37,369 nt of DNA from an uncultured Verrucomicrobia subdivision 3 bacterium (GCA_903888765.1 CAISVF010000266.1:1-37369); one strand, 5' to 3'; positions 1 through 8,009 are shown, counted from the first letter of the stretch. The notes: generated from the letters alone by a model not told the origin. Program-made: numbers and translations.

Positions 1-179
1 CCCCCGGCGGCTGGACGCAGCGCAGCGTGCTGGTGGCGGTGGCGCGGTTGGGCGGCTTTCTGGCGCGCAAAGGCGACGGCCAACCAGGCTGGCAAACCAT
101 CTGGCGTGGCTGGCACCAATTGATGTGGATGTGCCAGGGATTAGAAACTCTGCAACACGCATCGAAAAGATGTGGGTAA
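1..179 (+). pseudogene. C-terminal end of an IS4/Tn5-type transposase (cut by window edge)
   Basis: The frame is open from base 3 to the TAA at 177-179 and gives about 58 residues. The segment VARLGGFLARKGDGQPG followed by TIWRGW closely matches the C-terminal end of IS4-family (Tn5-like) transposases, where a 'ARLGGFL.RK.DGEPG..T.WRGW' pattern is typical. Only the C-terminal dimerisation end is visible and the catalytic DDE residues would lie to the left. Whether the whole element is intact cannot be judged here. Its stop codon overlaps the ATG of the next gene by one base (TAATG), which is unusual for two unrelated mobile genes and suggests one landed next to or inside the other. Confidence 0.72.
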
Positions 180-916
180 TGACAAGGCATAAATGCCGCG
201 CGCCTTATGCAATGGAAACGCCGAAACCCATTCGTCGCACGCCGCCGAAGAATTTCGGCTTGCTCGAACTCATTCGGGGCAAACGCGAGCGCGCTTGGAA
301 ACCTTCGGTTGCCGAATTGAAGAAAGGTTTTCGCGGTTGGCATCAACGCGGTTTTCTGCCGCACTTCGACGCGCCGGGCGTCACGCAGTTCGTCACGTAT
401 CAGCTCCATGACTCCTTTCCAGTCACGCGGCGCACGGAATTTGAGGCGATTCTGAAAGAGCCGGATGATTCCGTGAAACGTCGGAAGCTCGAAGCGTGGC
501 TGGATCGTGGACACGGCGAGTGCTGGCTCCGGCGGCGTGACATGGCGGAACTCGTCGAGCAGATTTTACTCGAAGGCGATGGACGCGATTATCGGATGCA
601 GGCGTGGGTCGTGATGCCGAATCATGTTCATCTGGTTGTGGACGTTTGGGATGTGCCGCTCGTGAAGTTGATCAACGGCTGGAAAGGCAAGTCATCGCGT
701 CTGGCGAACGTGGTTCTGCGTCGCAGCGGGAATTTCTGGCAGGAGGATTATTACGACACGCTCATCCGCGATGAGGCGCATTTAACGCGATCCATCCGTT
801 ACACGGAACAAAATCCCGTAAAAGCATTTCTAAAAAAACCTGCGCGCGAATGGCCGTGGAGCAGCGCCCGTCATCGCGACGAATACGAACGCCTGCCGTG
901 TCAGCCAAACGCCTAG
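179..916 (+). CDS. REP-associated tyrosine transposase (RAYT, Y1/HUH family)
   Basis: The product is a single-strand DNA transposase of the IS200/IS605 TnpA-like superfamily, of the kind that processes REP palindromes. The signature MPNHVHLVV supplies the HUH histidines (H149 and H151 counted from the ATG at 179), and SIRYTEQNPVKA supplies the catalytic tyrosine (Y208). The flanking phrases GWHQRGFLPHFD near the N-terminus and WPWSSARHR at the C-terminus are typical of RAYTs. The start is uncertain: ATG at 179 overlaps the preceding stop, ATG at 212 is equally plausible, and ATGs at 125 and 170 in the same frame lie inside the IS4 frame. A REP-like hairpin lies 78 bases downstream of the stop. 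RAYTs are usually single-copy housekeeping-like genes and not active insertion sequences. Confidence 0.85.
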   Translation: MTRHKCRAPYAMETPKPIRRTPPKNFGLLELIRGKRERAWKPSVAELKKGFRGWHQRGFLPHFDAPGVTQFVTYQLHDSFPVTRRTEFEAILKEPDDSVKRRKLEAWLDRGHGECWLRRRDMAELVEQILLEGDGRDYRMQAWVVMPNHVHLVVDVWDVPLVKLINGWKGKSSRLANVVLRRSGNFWQEDYYDTLIRDEAHLTRSIRYTEQNPVKAFLKKPAREWPWSSARHRDEYERLPCQPNA

Positions 917-994
917 CCGCGCGACATTGATGCCGCTTCAACGTGTGAATGGGCGAGAGCGTTGAAAGAGTTTAACGCGGGCTGGTGTGCGTGA

Positions 995-1021
995 GGTGAA
1001 GCGGCGTGAACGCCGCGCGCC
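995..1021 (+). repeat. REP-like imperfect hairpin downstream of the RAYT
   Basis: A 6-bp perfect stem (GCGGCG at 1001-1006, CGCCGC at 1011-1016) encloses a TGAA loop. After an AA/G internal mismatch the stem continues with GGTG (995-998) against CGCC (1018-1021). A GC-rich palindrome with a small internal bulge next to a RAYT gene is the standard layout of REP elements. The rest of 917-1245 shows no convincing gene: short frames there lack any recognisable domain. A second small palindrome (GCCG at 1019-1022 with CGGC at 1026-1029) adjoins it. Confidence 0.55.
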
Positions 1022-1245
1022 GAGGCGGCCGGGGGACGGCAACGATTTCCTTCCGGAGGGAGCGACTTCTCTGTTCACCGCGCCGGCAGTTTGTCGAACG
1101 CCTCGTTGTTCAAACTGGCGTCGTGGGCTGCCCGGTTTAGCCATCCGGCAAATGACAAACAATTCATTTACCGTTCATGCGGCATTCAGGTTATTGTGGT
1201 TTCATCAGCGCACGGAAATAACTCCGCAAACAAAAAATTAAACAA

Positions 1246-1641
1246 ATGAAAATAAAACTCATCCTCGGCGGATTGCTCGCAGCCGCGCTAGTGACGGTCA
1301 GCGGCAGCGGTTGCGCCGCCGGCAAATGCGGGAAATGCGAAGCGGCGGCGCTTCAATCGCAGGCCAAAGTCAGCAAGGAAACCGCGCAGGCGGCGGCCCT
1401 CGCCAAGGTTCCCGGCGGAACGGTCAAGGACGGCGAATTAGAAAAGGAAAAAGGCAAACTGATCTGGTCATTCGACATTGCGCTGCCGGATTCCAAGGAT
1501 ATCAAGGAAGTTGCCGTGGACGCCCTCACAGGCGAAGTGCTGGCCGTGGACACCGAAACGCCGGCAGACCAGGCGAAGGAAGCGGCGGAAGACGCGGCGA
1601 AGCAGCATAAAAAAGGCAAAGACAAGGAAGACAAAGATTGA
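1246..1641 (+). CDS. Exported PepSY-domain protein
   Basis: This is a 131-residue exported protein. Residues 1-23 form a signal peptide ending in a Cys, although GSGC is a weak lipobox, so lipoprotein status is uncertain. The mature start carries a KCGKC pair of cysteines. Residues about 43-106 form one PepSY repeat: helix with ALAKVPGGTV, then LIWSFDIALPDSKDIKEVAVDALTG split over two strands, ending in the typical DALTGEVL turn. The C-terminal tail is highly charged and rich in Lys, Glu and Asp. PepSY proteins often accompany two-component systems and envelope pumps, and one such operon begins 2.1 kb downstream. PepSY modules are thought to be regulatory or inhibitory, and the ligand is unknown. 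No strong Shine-Dalgarno is visible before the ATG. Confidence 0.75.
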   Translation: MKIKLILGGLLAAALVTVSGSGCAAGKCGKCEAAALQSQAKVSKETAQAAALAKVPGGTVKDGELEKEKGKLIWSFDIALPDSKDIKEVAVDALTGEVLAVDTETPADQAKEAAEDAAKQHKKGKDKEDKD

Positions 1642-1661
1642 TGGCCTTAGCTGGAAACTAG

Positions 1662-1685
1662 TCAGGGTCGGAATCCCGTCCCTGA
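1662..1685 (+). terminator. Hairpin in the gap after the PepSY gene
   Basis: TCAGGG (1662-1667) pairs with CCCTGA (1680-1685), and CGG (1669-1671) with CCG (1676-1678), separated by a single T-T mismatch and closed by an AATC loop. Only two T residues follow, so it is a weak candidate for an intrinsic terminator. It could instead be an RNA-stability or pausing hairpin between the PepSY gene and the next gene. Confidence 0.4.
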
Positions 1686-1714
1686 TTGGGTGCAGCTAGA
1701 AAATCCAGTAAGCC

Positions 1715-2665
1715 ATGAACATGAATTCTCGATGGATGACTGCGACGCTCGGCGTCGTTTTGACCCTAACCTGCCAGGCGGGGACCGAATTGAAATGGGC
1801 GGCCGTGCCGGCTGCGGTGCTGGCCCATGGCGGCACGGCGGGCCAAACCGTGGATCGGGAAACGAAAGGCCACAATGTGGACGGCCAGACAGTTTATGAA
1901 GCCAGCGTCCGAGACAAGCACGGCAAGGTGTCCGACATCGTGGTGAAGGAAGATGGCCAACTGGTCGAAATCAAACACGACGATACGGCGGACACTGCGG
2001 GCGAACTGCGGGCCGCTCACGCCCGGCATGTCCTGAAAGGCGTGAAGTTCAGTCACCCGCGCGACATTGATAATCCCTATCTGCCGCTGGCGAAATTACA
2101 GCAGGACATCATTGAAGGCTCCGAAGACGGCAAGAAAACCCGCGTGGAACGCACCTTAAAACCGGAGGTGCAAAAAGTTTTCCCGGTGGCCGGTCAGCAG
2201 GTCGCGTCGCTCTGTATGGAGGATCGGATTTTTGTAGGCGGCGTGCTGGAGGAAGTGGCGCTGGATTATTTTGCGCAGGATGATGCCGGCACGGTATATT
2301 ACCTGGGCGAGGACGTGGATGAATTTGATGAGCACGGCAAGCTGGCCAGGCACAATCCGCCGGACGATGCCTGGCTGACCGGCAAGGACACGCCTGTGCC
2401 GGGCGTCATTATTCCGGCGCATCCGAAACTTGGCGATAAATTCAAATCCGAGGATGTCTCCGATAAAATTGAAGAATCCGACGAGGTCGTGGCCGTGGGT
2501 GAAAGCACGATGGTGCCGGCCGGAACGTTCGAAAACTGCCTGAAGATCAAGGAAACGCTGGCCGATGGCTCGGTCGAGTTCAAATGGTACGCGCCGGGCG
2601 TGGGCGTGGTGCGGGAAACGCTTGCCACCGGCGACGAACGGCTGATTTCCCACACCGCCAGATAA
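1715..2665 (+). CDS. Secreted protein of unknown function with PepSY-like N-terminal region
   Basis: This is a 316-residue exported protein. The first 23 residues form a signal peptide ending around CQAG. Residues about 28-85 (LPAAVLAHGG-like helix, then YEASVRDKHGKVSDIVVKEDG) resemble a PepSY-like fold with the strand pattern ending in a 'DGQLVE' turn. The C-terminal part, about 105-316, starts at DIDNPYLPL and includes YYLGEDVDEF, VPAGTFENCLKIKE and YAPGVGVVRE. These phrases recur in uncharacterised exported bacterial proteins, often with calcium-binding-like acidic segments. I do not recognise a defined enzyme activity. It sits 73 bases after the PepSY gene and 49 before the next exported protein, so these genes may act together at the envelope. 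The ATG at 1715 is chosen because it begins the signal peptide. Confidence 0.65.
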   Translation: MNMNSRWMTATLGVVLTLTCQAGTELKWAAVPAAVLAHGGTAGQTVDRETKGHNVDGQTVYEASVRDKHGKVSDIVVKEDGQLVEIKHDDTADTAGELRAAHARHVLKGVKFSHPRDIDNPYLPLAKLQQDIIEGSEDGKKTRVERTLKPEVQKVFPVAGQQVASLCMEDRIFVGGVLEEVALDYFAQDDAGTVYYLGEDVDEFDEHGKLARHNPPDDAWLTGKDTPVPGVIIPAHPKLGDKFKSEDVSDKIEESDEVVAVGESTMVPAGTFENCLKIKETLADGSVEFKWYAPGVGVVRETLATGDERLISHTAR

Positions 2666-2714
2666 TTTCCGCCCAATGAAACCAGGCATACCACTAAACC
2701 ATCCGCTTAATAAT

Positions 2715-3134
2715 ATGAATAAAACACAGCATATTCTAAAACTGTTCGGTCTGGCCCTGCTATGCAGCGTGGCCCCCCTGTTTCCGACCTCGGGCCGCGC
2801 CGACGAAGCCAAAGCTGCCACCGCCGCCGCCCCCTTGAAAGCGATCTATACGGCGGCGGAAACCAAGGAATTCAAAGCCCTGGCCAAGGCCACGATCGAA
2901 GCACTTGCCGCCGGTAAACCTACCGAAATGGTGGCCAAACTCACCGATCTGGAGACCGCCTGGGACGATCAGGAAAAAGTGTTGCGGCCCAAAGACGAGG
3001 CCATCTGGACCTTGCTGGATAAGACGCTGGATAAAGCGATCTCCGCCCTGCGCAGCAGCCACACGAATATTCCCAAGGGCAAAGCCGCCTTGGAAGATTT
3101 GTTGAAGAAGCTGGAACAGGCCACGAAACCTTGA
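2715..3134 (+). CDS. Small exported helical protein of unknown function
   Basis: The 139-residue product has a signal peptide (MNKTQHILKLFGLALLCS to about residue 29, cleavage near GRADEA). The rest is predicted largely helical: LKAIYTAAETKEFKALAKATIEAL in two helices, then a Trp-containing segment ETAWDDQEKVL and a basic C-terminal helix. An in-frame ATG at 2676 exists, but the signal peptide begins at 2715, so the later start is preferred. No family was recognised. It lies 24 bases upstream of the next anchored protein, which suggests co-transcription. Confidence 0.6.
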   Translation: MNKTQHILKLFGLALLCSVAPLFPTSGRADEAKAATAAAPLKAIYTAAETKEFKALAKATIEALAAGKPTEMVAKLTDLETAWDDQEKVLRPKDEAIWTLLDKTLDKAISALRSSHTNIPKGKAALEDLLKKLEQATKP

Positions 3135-3158
3135 GACTGTGCCTGCCAGTAAAGGGGT

Positions 3159-3755
3159 ATGAATATTAAAAGTGCGACTCTCCTGATCACCGGCAGCATC
3201 TTCCTGGCGATCATTGCGGCCCAACTGCATAAGCATATTCGGGCAGTGGATAAGCCGGTTGTTCTGGCATCATCCGCATCCGCAACCCCCAGCGCCTCTC
3301 CGGCGCCGGTCACGCCGCCTGGCAACCCGCTTGCAGTGGAACCCGCAGCCCCGGTCCCGCCTGCCAGCGTGCCGGAGGTGGCACCAATGAAGCCAAACAA
3401 GACCTCCAGCCAAAAGGGACAGGCCGGGAAAGGGAAGGAACCCATTCAAGATCCCACTGCGCGCCAGGCTCTGGGTTTCGTTGGCGTCGATCCGGAGGCG
3501 GAGCAGTATTGGGTTTCCGCCATCAATGACCCCTCCCTGCCGCCCGATGAGCGCAAGGATTTGATCGAGGACCTGAATGAGGATGGTTTGTCCGACCCCA
3601 AACAGCCCGGTCCGCAGGATGTGCCGCTGATTGTCAACCGGCTGCGCTTGATTGAGGCGCTGGCTCCGCTGGCGATGGACCAGGTCAACGCCGACGCCTT
3701 CGCCGAGGCTTACAAGGATTTAAAGAACCTGCTGGCCGGCCAGCCCGTCCGCTGA
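3159..3755 (+). CDS. Membrane-anchored protein with Pro/Ala-rich spacer, unknown function
   Basis: The 198-residue product has one N-terminal hydrophobic segment (about 5-21) that may be an anchor or signal peptide. A long low-complexity region rich in Pro, Ala, Ser and Val follows (about 38-88), with a basic patch KGQAGKGKE. The C-terminal domain (about 98-198) is acidic and helical, with PTARQALGFVGVDPEAEQYW and LPPDERKDLIEDLNEDGLSD. This domain layout looks like a periplasmic module held away from the membrane by a flexible spacer. No function is recognised. It ends 34 bases before the response regulator, with a hairpin between them. Confidence 0.6.
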   Translation: MNIKSATLLITGSIFLAIIAAQLHKHIRAVDKPVVLASSASATPSASPAPVTPPGNPLAVEPAAPVPPASVPEVAPMKPNKTSSQKGQAGKGKEPIQDPTARQALGFVGVDPEAEQYWVSAINDPSLPPDERKDLIEDLNEDGLSDPKQPGPQDVPLIVNRLRLIEALAPLAMDQVNADAFAEAYKDLKNLLAGQPVR

Positions 3756-3761
3756 GGATGG

Positions 3762-3787
3762 CCTGCACCCGGAGGGCAGGATTTTTT
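3762..3787 (+). terminator. Hairpin plus T-tract immediately before the response regulator
   Basis: CCTG (3762-3765) pairs with CAGG (3777-3780), with an inner CCC/GGG pairing. Alternatively, CCTGC/GCAGG pair as a simple 5-bp stem. The hairpin is followed by A and six T residues (3782-3787), which has the form of an intrinsic terminator for the upstream exported-protein genes. The T-tract ends two bases before the ATG at 3790, and the only good Shine-Dalgarno (GGAGG at 3771-3775) lies inside the hairpin, so it may also control translation or read-through into the regulator operon. Confidence 0.55.
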
Positions 3788-3789
3788 GC

Positions 3790-4464
3790 ATGCGCATTCT
3801 GATAGTGGAAGACGATAAGAAGACCGCCTCGTTCATTCGCAAGGCGCTGCAATCCGAAGGCTGGGCGGTAGATGCCTGCGGCAACGGCGATGACGGGCTG
3901 GCCGCCGCCCTGGCAACCCCGTTTGACGCGCTGGTGCTGGATATCATGTTGCCGGGCCGCGACGGGCTGGGGGTGCTGGCGCAGCTCCGCGCGCGTGGCA
4001 ACCGCACGCCGGTGCTGCTGCTCTCCGCCCGCGGCGAGGTGAATGAGCGGATCCAGGGGCTCGACGCCGGCGCCGATGATTACCTGCCCAAGCCTTTCAT
4101 CATCGCCGAACTCGTCGCCCGCGTGCGCGCCCTCGTCCGCCGTGGCGGCGACACCAAAGCCACCGTGCTCCGGATAGCCGACCTGTCGCTTGACACCATC
4201 ACCCGGGAGCTCCAGCGCGGCGGCACCCGGATCGAACTGACCACCCGCGAATATCGTTTGCTGGAATTCCTGCTGCGCTCCGCCGGCCGCATCTGCGGGC
4301 GCATGACCATCATTGAGAAAGTCTGGGACTACGACTTTGATCCGGGCACCAATCTGGTGGACGTGTACATCAAGCGCCTCCGCGAAAAGATAGACGACAA
4401 CTTTGAGCCGAAATTGCTACATACCGTGCGCGGCATCGGCTACGTCTTAAAGGAGGCCGCATGA
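3790..4464 (+). CDS. OmpR-family DNA-binding response regulator
   Basis: This is a 224-residue two-component regulator. The receiver domain (1-115) has the acidic pair D8/D9, phospho-acceptor D51 in ALVLDIMLPG, S79 and K101 in YLPKPF. The C-terminal winged-helix domain (about 128-222) has LTTREYRLLEFLL and the DVYIKRLREKID recognition region followed by TVRGIGYVL. The kinase gene begins inside the stop codon (ATGA), and the pump genes follow, so it most likely regulates the adjoining RND efflux system in the manner of CusR or CopR. The inducing signal is not evident. A hairpin containing the GGAGG ribosome-binding site lies directly upstream. Confidence 0.93.
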   Translation: MRILIVEDDKKTASFIRKALQSEGWAVDACGNGDDGLAAALATPFDALVLDIMLPGRDGLGVLAQLRARGNRTPVLLLSARGEVNERIQGLDAGADDYLPKPFIIAELVARVRALVRRGGDTKATVLRIADLSLDTITRELQRGGTRIELTTREYRLLEFLLRSAGRICGRMTIIEKVWDYDFDPGTNLVDVYIKRLREKIDDNFEPKLLHTVRGIGYVLKEAA

Positions 4465-5534
4465 CCATCCGCACGCGCCTCACGCTTTGGTATGCCGCGA
4501 TCATGTTCGTCTCGCTGCTGGCGATGAGCGCGCTGACCTATCACGAATTTGCGCCCGACCCGGTTCCCCACAATGCGCCGGCCGATGAAGGTGACGAGGG
4601 CGACCTCAGAGAGATGTTGCACATCCTGTTCTGGTGCGGTGTTCCGCCCGCATTGCTAGCCCTCGCCGGCGGCTGGTGGCTCATGCGCCGCGCCCTCACG
4701 CCGGTGGCCGCGCTCACCGCGGCGGCCGAAAAGATCCACGAAGGCAATCTGAACCAGCAACTCCCGCGCTCCGGCAATGGGGATGAGCTGGACCGCCTTA
4801 CCGAGGTTTTCAATGCCATGACCGCGCGGCTCGCGGGCTCGTTCCGGCGCATCCGCGAATTCACCCTGCACGCCTCGCATGAACTCAAGACGCCGCTGAC
4901 CATTTTGCACGGCGAAATAGAAACCGCCCTGCACGAGGAGCCGCTCACGGCGGGTCAATCCGAAAAACTGGCGGGGCAGCTCGATGAAATCCAGCGCCTC
5001 ACCAAGATCGTGGACGGCCTCACCCTGCTCACCAAGGCGGACGCCGGCCAGATCGCGCTGAATCTGGAAACCTTTTCCCTGGCCGAAATTGTCCAGGATG
5101 CCTTGGCCGACGCCCAAATTCTGGCCAAACCCGCCAATCTGGCCGTCCGCCTCCTCGCCTGCGAAGAAATTCAGTTGCGCGGCGATAAGCATCGGCTACG
5201 CCAGCTGCTGCTGAACCTGGCGGATAACGCCGTGAAATACAACCAGCCCGGCGGCCGGATTGATTTTTCCCTGCGCCGGGCCGGGCCGGACGCGGAACTG
5301 GTGCTGACCAATACCGGCAAGACCATCCCGGCGGAAGTATTGCCGCGCGTCTGCGACCGGTTTTTTCGCGGCGATGCATCCCACCATTCCTCAGTGGAAG
5401 GCTGCGGCCTGGGTTTGAGTATTGCCCAGTGGATTGTCTCTGCGCACAATGGCGTCCTCCGCATCGCCTCGGCGGACGACCAGACGACGGTCACGGTACG
5501 ACTGCCGGGCATGGCGGGGAAATCAACCACGTGA
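4461..5534 (+). CDS. HAMP-domain sensor histidine kinase
   Basis: The 357-residue inner-membrane kinase pairs with the preceding regulator. There are two membrane helices (about 8-27 and 55-76) with only about 25 periplasmic residues between them, rich in Asp, Glu, Pro and His, so the sensor loop is very short compared with CusS. HAMP is at about 78-130. The H-box has H140 in ASHELKTPLT, the N-box N256 in LNLADNAVKY, and the G-box GCGLGLS is at 314-320. The family resemblance is to heavy-metal sensor kinases. The acidic and His-containing loop could bind a cation, but this is inference. The start ATG overlaps the regulator stop, and the stop overlaps the GTG of the next gene. Confidence 0.92.
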   Translation: MTIRTRLTLWYAAIMFVSLLAMSALTYHEFAPDPVPHNAPADEGDEGDLREMLHILFWCGVPPALLALAGGWWLMRRALTPVAALTAAAEKIHEGNLNQQLPRSGNGDELDRLTEVFNAMTARLAGSFRRIREFTLHASHELKTPLTILHGEIETALHEEPLTAGQSEKLAGQLDEIQRLTKIVDGLTLLTKADAGQIALNLETFSLAEIVQDALADAQILAKPANLAVRLLACEEIQLRGDKHRLRQLLLNLADNAVKYNQPGGRIDFSLRRAGPDAELVLTNTGKTIPAEVLPRVCDRFFRGDASHHSSVEGCGLGLSIAQWIVSAHNGVLRIASADDQTTVTVRLPGMAGKSTT

Positions 5535-6916
5535 AACCATTTTGCCTCCTCCTGACCGCCGGCCTGCTGGCCGGCTGCGCGCATTATCAGCCCCGGACGC
5601 TGGCGCCGGAGCCCGCCGCCAGGCAATGGGAGGCGCGCCGGCTCGACGATGCCGGGCTGCAAAGCTTTGTCCTCACCAACACGGCCGGGCGCTGGAGCCA
5701 CTGGCCGCCGGAGAAATGGGAGGTCAACGCGCTTACGCTCGCGGCATTTTATTTTCATCCGGACCTCAACGTGGCGCGCGCGCAATGGCTCGTCGCCGGG
5801 GCGGGCATCACCACCGCCGGCGGCCGGCCCAACCCGGTGCTCTCGGGCGGCCCCGGTTACAATTTTAACGCCGCTGGCGTCACGCCGTGGATGCCGTTCG
5901 GCGCGGTGGATCTGCCGCTGGAAACTGCCGGCAAACGGGGCAAGCGCATCGCGGCCGCCGAAAAAGCCTCTGAATCCGCGCGCTGGGCTTATCTTTCCAC
6001 CGCCTGGCAGCTCCGCACCGGCGTGCGCGCCGCGCTGGTGGAACTTTCCGCAGCCGATCAACGTGTCGGCGGACTGCAAAAGCTATTGGCCGCGCAGGAA
6101 CAGGTAATCCACCGGCAGGAACAGCGGGTGGCTGCCGGTGCCCTCGCCGCCAGCGAACTTCTGCCGGCCCGGATGGCCCTGAATACCACCCGCGCGGAAT
6201 TGAACGCGGCCCAAGCCCGGCTGACCGCTGCCCGCTCGCGGCTAGCGGAAGCCATCGGCCTGCCGCTTGCCGCCCTGGACGGCATTTCCTTACCAACGCA
6301 GTTTGCGGGAACACCCGCAGCCGATCTAACCTCGGCGGAAACCCGCCGCGCGGCGCTGGTGGGCCGCGCAGACCTGCGCGCCGCCCTGGCCGACTATGCG
6401 GCCAGCGAGGATAATCTGCGGCTCGAAATCGCCAAACAATATCCCGACGTGCACCTGAATCCCGGCTATCAATTTGATCAGGGCGATAACAAATGGACCT
6501 TCGGCCTTTCGCTCGAATTGCCGGTGCTCAATCAAAATCAGGGGCCGATCGCCGAGGCGAAGGCCAGGCGCGAACTCGCGGCCGCGAAATTTATCCAGCT
6601 CCAGGCGCAAACCATCGCCGCCATTGATCGCGCCACCGCCGCCCTGTCCACCGCGCGCACGCAGGTGCGCAACGACAGCACGCTGCTTGCCCTTGCCGGA
6701 CAGCGGCAGAAATCCCTGGCCGCCCAGCTGAAAGCGGGGGCCGCCGAACCGCTGGACCTGCTCGCCGCCGAAGTGGAGTCAGACACCCTCCAGCTCACGC
6801 AAATCGAAGACGAGGCGCAACTGCAAGCCGCCCTCGGCGCCCTCGAAGATGCCGTGCAGCGGCCGTCCGACGATTTTGCCGCGCTACAATTTTTGCCCGC
6901 CCATTTCCAGCCATGA
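5531..6916 (+). CDS. TolC-like outer-membrane efflux lipoprotein
   Basis: The 461-residue product is the outer-membrane channel of the tripartite pump. The GTG at 5531 overlaps the kinase stop (GTGA) and begins a lipoprotein signal with a clear lipobox LLAGC. A longer in-frame start at 5429 inside the kinase would bury the signal peptide and is rejected. The body shows the two repeats of outer-membrane efflux proteins, with long Ala-rich helices (TTRAELNAAQARLTAARSRL and the similar ATAALSTARTQVRNDS) and the strand region PDVHLNPGYQFDQGDNKW. The subtype is CzcC/CusC-like, from its neighbours. Confidence 0.9.
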   Translation: MKPFCLLLTAGLLAGCAHYQPRTLAPEPAARQWEARRLDDAGLQSFVLTNTAGRWSHWPPEKWEVNALTLAAFYFHPDLNVARAQWLVAGAGITTAGGRPNPVLSGGPGYNFNAAGVTPWMPFGAVDLPLETAGKRGKRIAAAEKASESARWAYLSTAWQLRTGVRAALVELSAADQRVGGLQKLLAAQEQVIHRQEQRVAAGALAASELLPARMALNTTRAELNAAQARLTAARSRLAEAIGLPLAALDGISLPTQFAGTPAADLTSAETRRAALVGRADLRAALADYAASEDNLRLEIAKQYPDVHLNPGYQFDQGDNKWTFGLSLELPVLNQNQGPIAEAKARRELAAAKFIQLQAQTIAAIDRATAALSTARTQVRNDSTLLALAGQRQKSLAAQLKAGAAEPLDLLAAEVESDTLQLTQIEDEAQLQAALGALEDAVQRPSDDFAALQFLPAHFQP

Positions 6917-8007
6917 AAATAATTCCCCGATTCACCCTGCTCACCCTGCTGCTCGCCGGAGCGGCAGCCGCCCGCGCCGCCGCACCGGACGCGAAGACGG
7001 AGCCAAAAACCGAGGCGAAAGCGGAAGCGAAACCCGAACCCAAGCCGGACGCTAAAGCGGAAGCCAAGCCGGAGGCGAAAGCTGAACTGGTGAAACTCAC
7101 CCAAGGCACCAATGGGGAAACGATTTTGACCCTGGAACCGGAAACGCAAAAACGCCTCGGATTGGTGGTCGCCAATCCGGCTGCCACCCAGTGGCTGCCG
7201 GAAATCCGCGTGACCGGCCACGCGCTAGATACCGCCCCGCTGTCCGATGTGCTGATGGAGTTCGGGCGGGCGCTGCTCACCTTCGATAGCTCGCACCAGG
7301 AATTGGAACGGGCCAAAAAATTGCAGCGGGACGAAAATATCTCCGCGCGCGCGTTTCAAGAAGCGGAAGCCGCCTATCGCCAGAATTTTGCCGCCGTGAT
7401 GGCGGTCCGCCTCAAAATCGAGACGACCTGGGGAAAGCGCCTGGCAAATCTGACCGGCGAAATTGTGGTGCCGCCGGGCACCCCGCGCAAAATGGACCCG
7501 CTCTTGGATGAATTGACGAGGTCGGCCGGGCTTATCCGCCTGGACCTGTCCGCAGGCGAGCGTTTTGCCGATCCGGCCACCGCCCGAATTGAAACGCTGG
7601 CCCAACATGACCAGCCCCTGAAAGCGATCTTTTTTGACAAGCTGCCCTCGTTGGATGCGCAGACGCAGCAGCAAGGGTTGCTCTTTTTGCAGGACCAGAA
7701 GAACCCCCGGGATTTTCTGGCCCGGGGCGAAGCTGTCAGCGCCACGATTCAAAGCTCCGCCGCTCCGGTCAGCGGGGTGGTGGTCCCGGCGGACGCGATT
7801 TTGCGGCACGCCGGCAAGGGCTGGGTGTTTGTGCAGACAGCCGAAAACAGTTTTGTGCGCCGCGAACTGGCGCTGGATCGCGCGGTGGCGGACGGGTTTT
7901 TCTCAGCCGATTTGTCGGCGACCAATCAGGTCATTATCAACGGCACCCAGACCTTGCTCTCTGCCGAATTGAGCGGCGGCGGTTTTAACACGGGCCAACG
8001 TGATTAA
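6913..8007 (+). CDS. RND periplasmic adaptor (HlyD/CusB-like), atypical
   Basis: The 364-residue exported protein sits between the channel and pump genes, with an ATGA overlap to the channel. A signal peptide (1-24) is followed by a repetitive charged linker of Ala, Lys, Glu and Pro (about 25-58) built from AKPE/AKAE units. A short coiled segment (about 115-160) has the helix SHQELERAKKLQRDENISARAFQEAE. A C-terminal beta-barrel and proximal region runs from about 245, with APVSGVVVPADAILRHAGKGWVFVQ, which matches efflux adaptors. The lipoyl half-motifs normally on both sides of the hairpin are not obvious: the sequence passes directly from TGHALDTAP into SDVLMEFGRALLTFDSSH. Function as adaptor is inferred mainly from position and the C-terminal region. 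Confidence 0.8.
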   Translation: MKIIPRFTLLTLLLAGAAAARAAAPDAKTEPKTEAKAEAKPEPKPDAKAEAKPEAKAELVKLTQGTNGETILTLEPETQKRLGLVVANPAATQWLPEIRVTGHALDTAPLSDVLMEFGRALLTFDSSHQELERAKKLQRDENISARAFQEAEAAYRQNFAAVMAVRLKIETTWGKRLANLTGEIVVPPGTPRKMDPLLDELTRSAGLIRLDLSAGERFADPATARIETLAQHDQPLKAIFFDKLPSLDAQTQQQGLLFLQDQKNPRDFLARGEAVSATIQSSAAPVSGVVVPADAILRHAGKGWVFVQTAENSFVRRELALDRAVADGFFSADLSATNQVIINGTQTLLSAELSGGGFNTGQRD

Positions 8008-8009
8008 TC

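Noticed and set aside
938..1162. Small Arg-rich frames in the gap after the RAYT gene, on both strands
   Set aside because: They run through the REP-like hairpin and have no family features, so the gap is treated as non-coding.
5171..6079. A 302-codon minus-strand frame across the kinase-channel junction
   Set aside because: It crosses two well-supported genes and has no domain or signal; it is a shadow.
6985..7086. Repeated AAG/GAA/CCG codons as a DNA tandem repeat or CRISPR-like array
   Set aside because: It is a coding low-complexity linker of Ala, Lys, Glu and Pro with no spacer structure.
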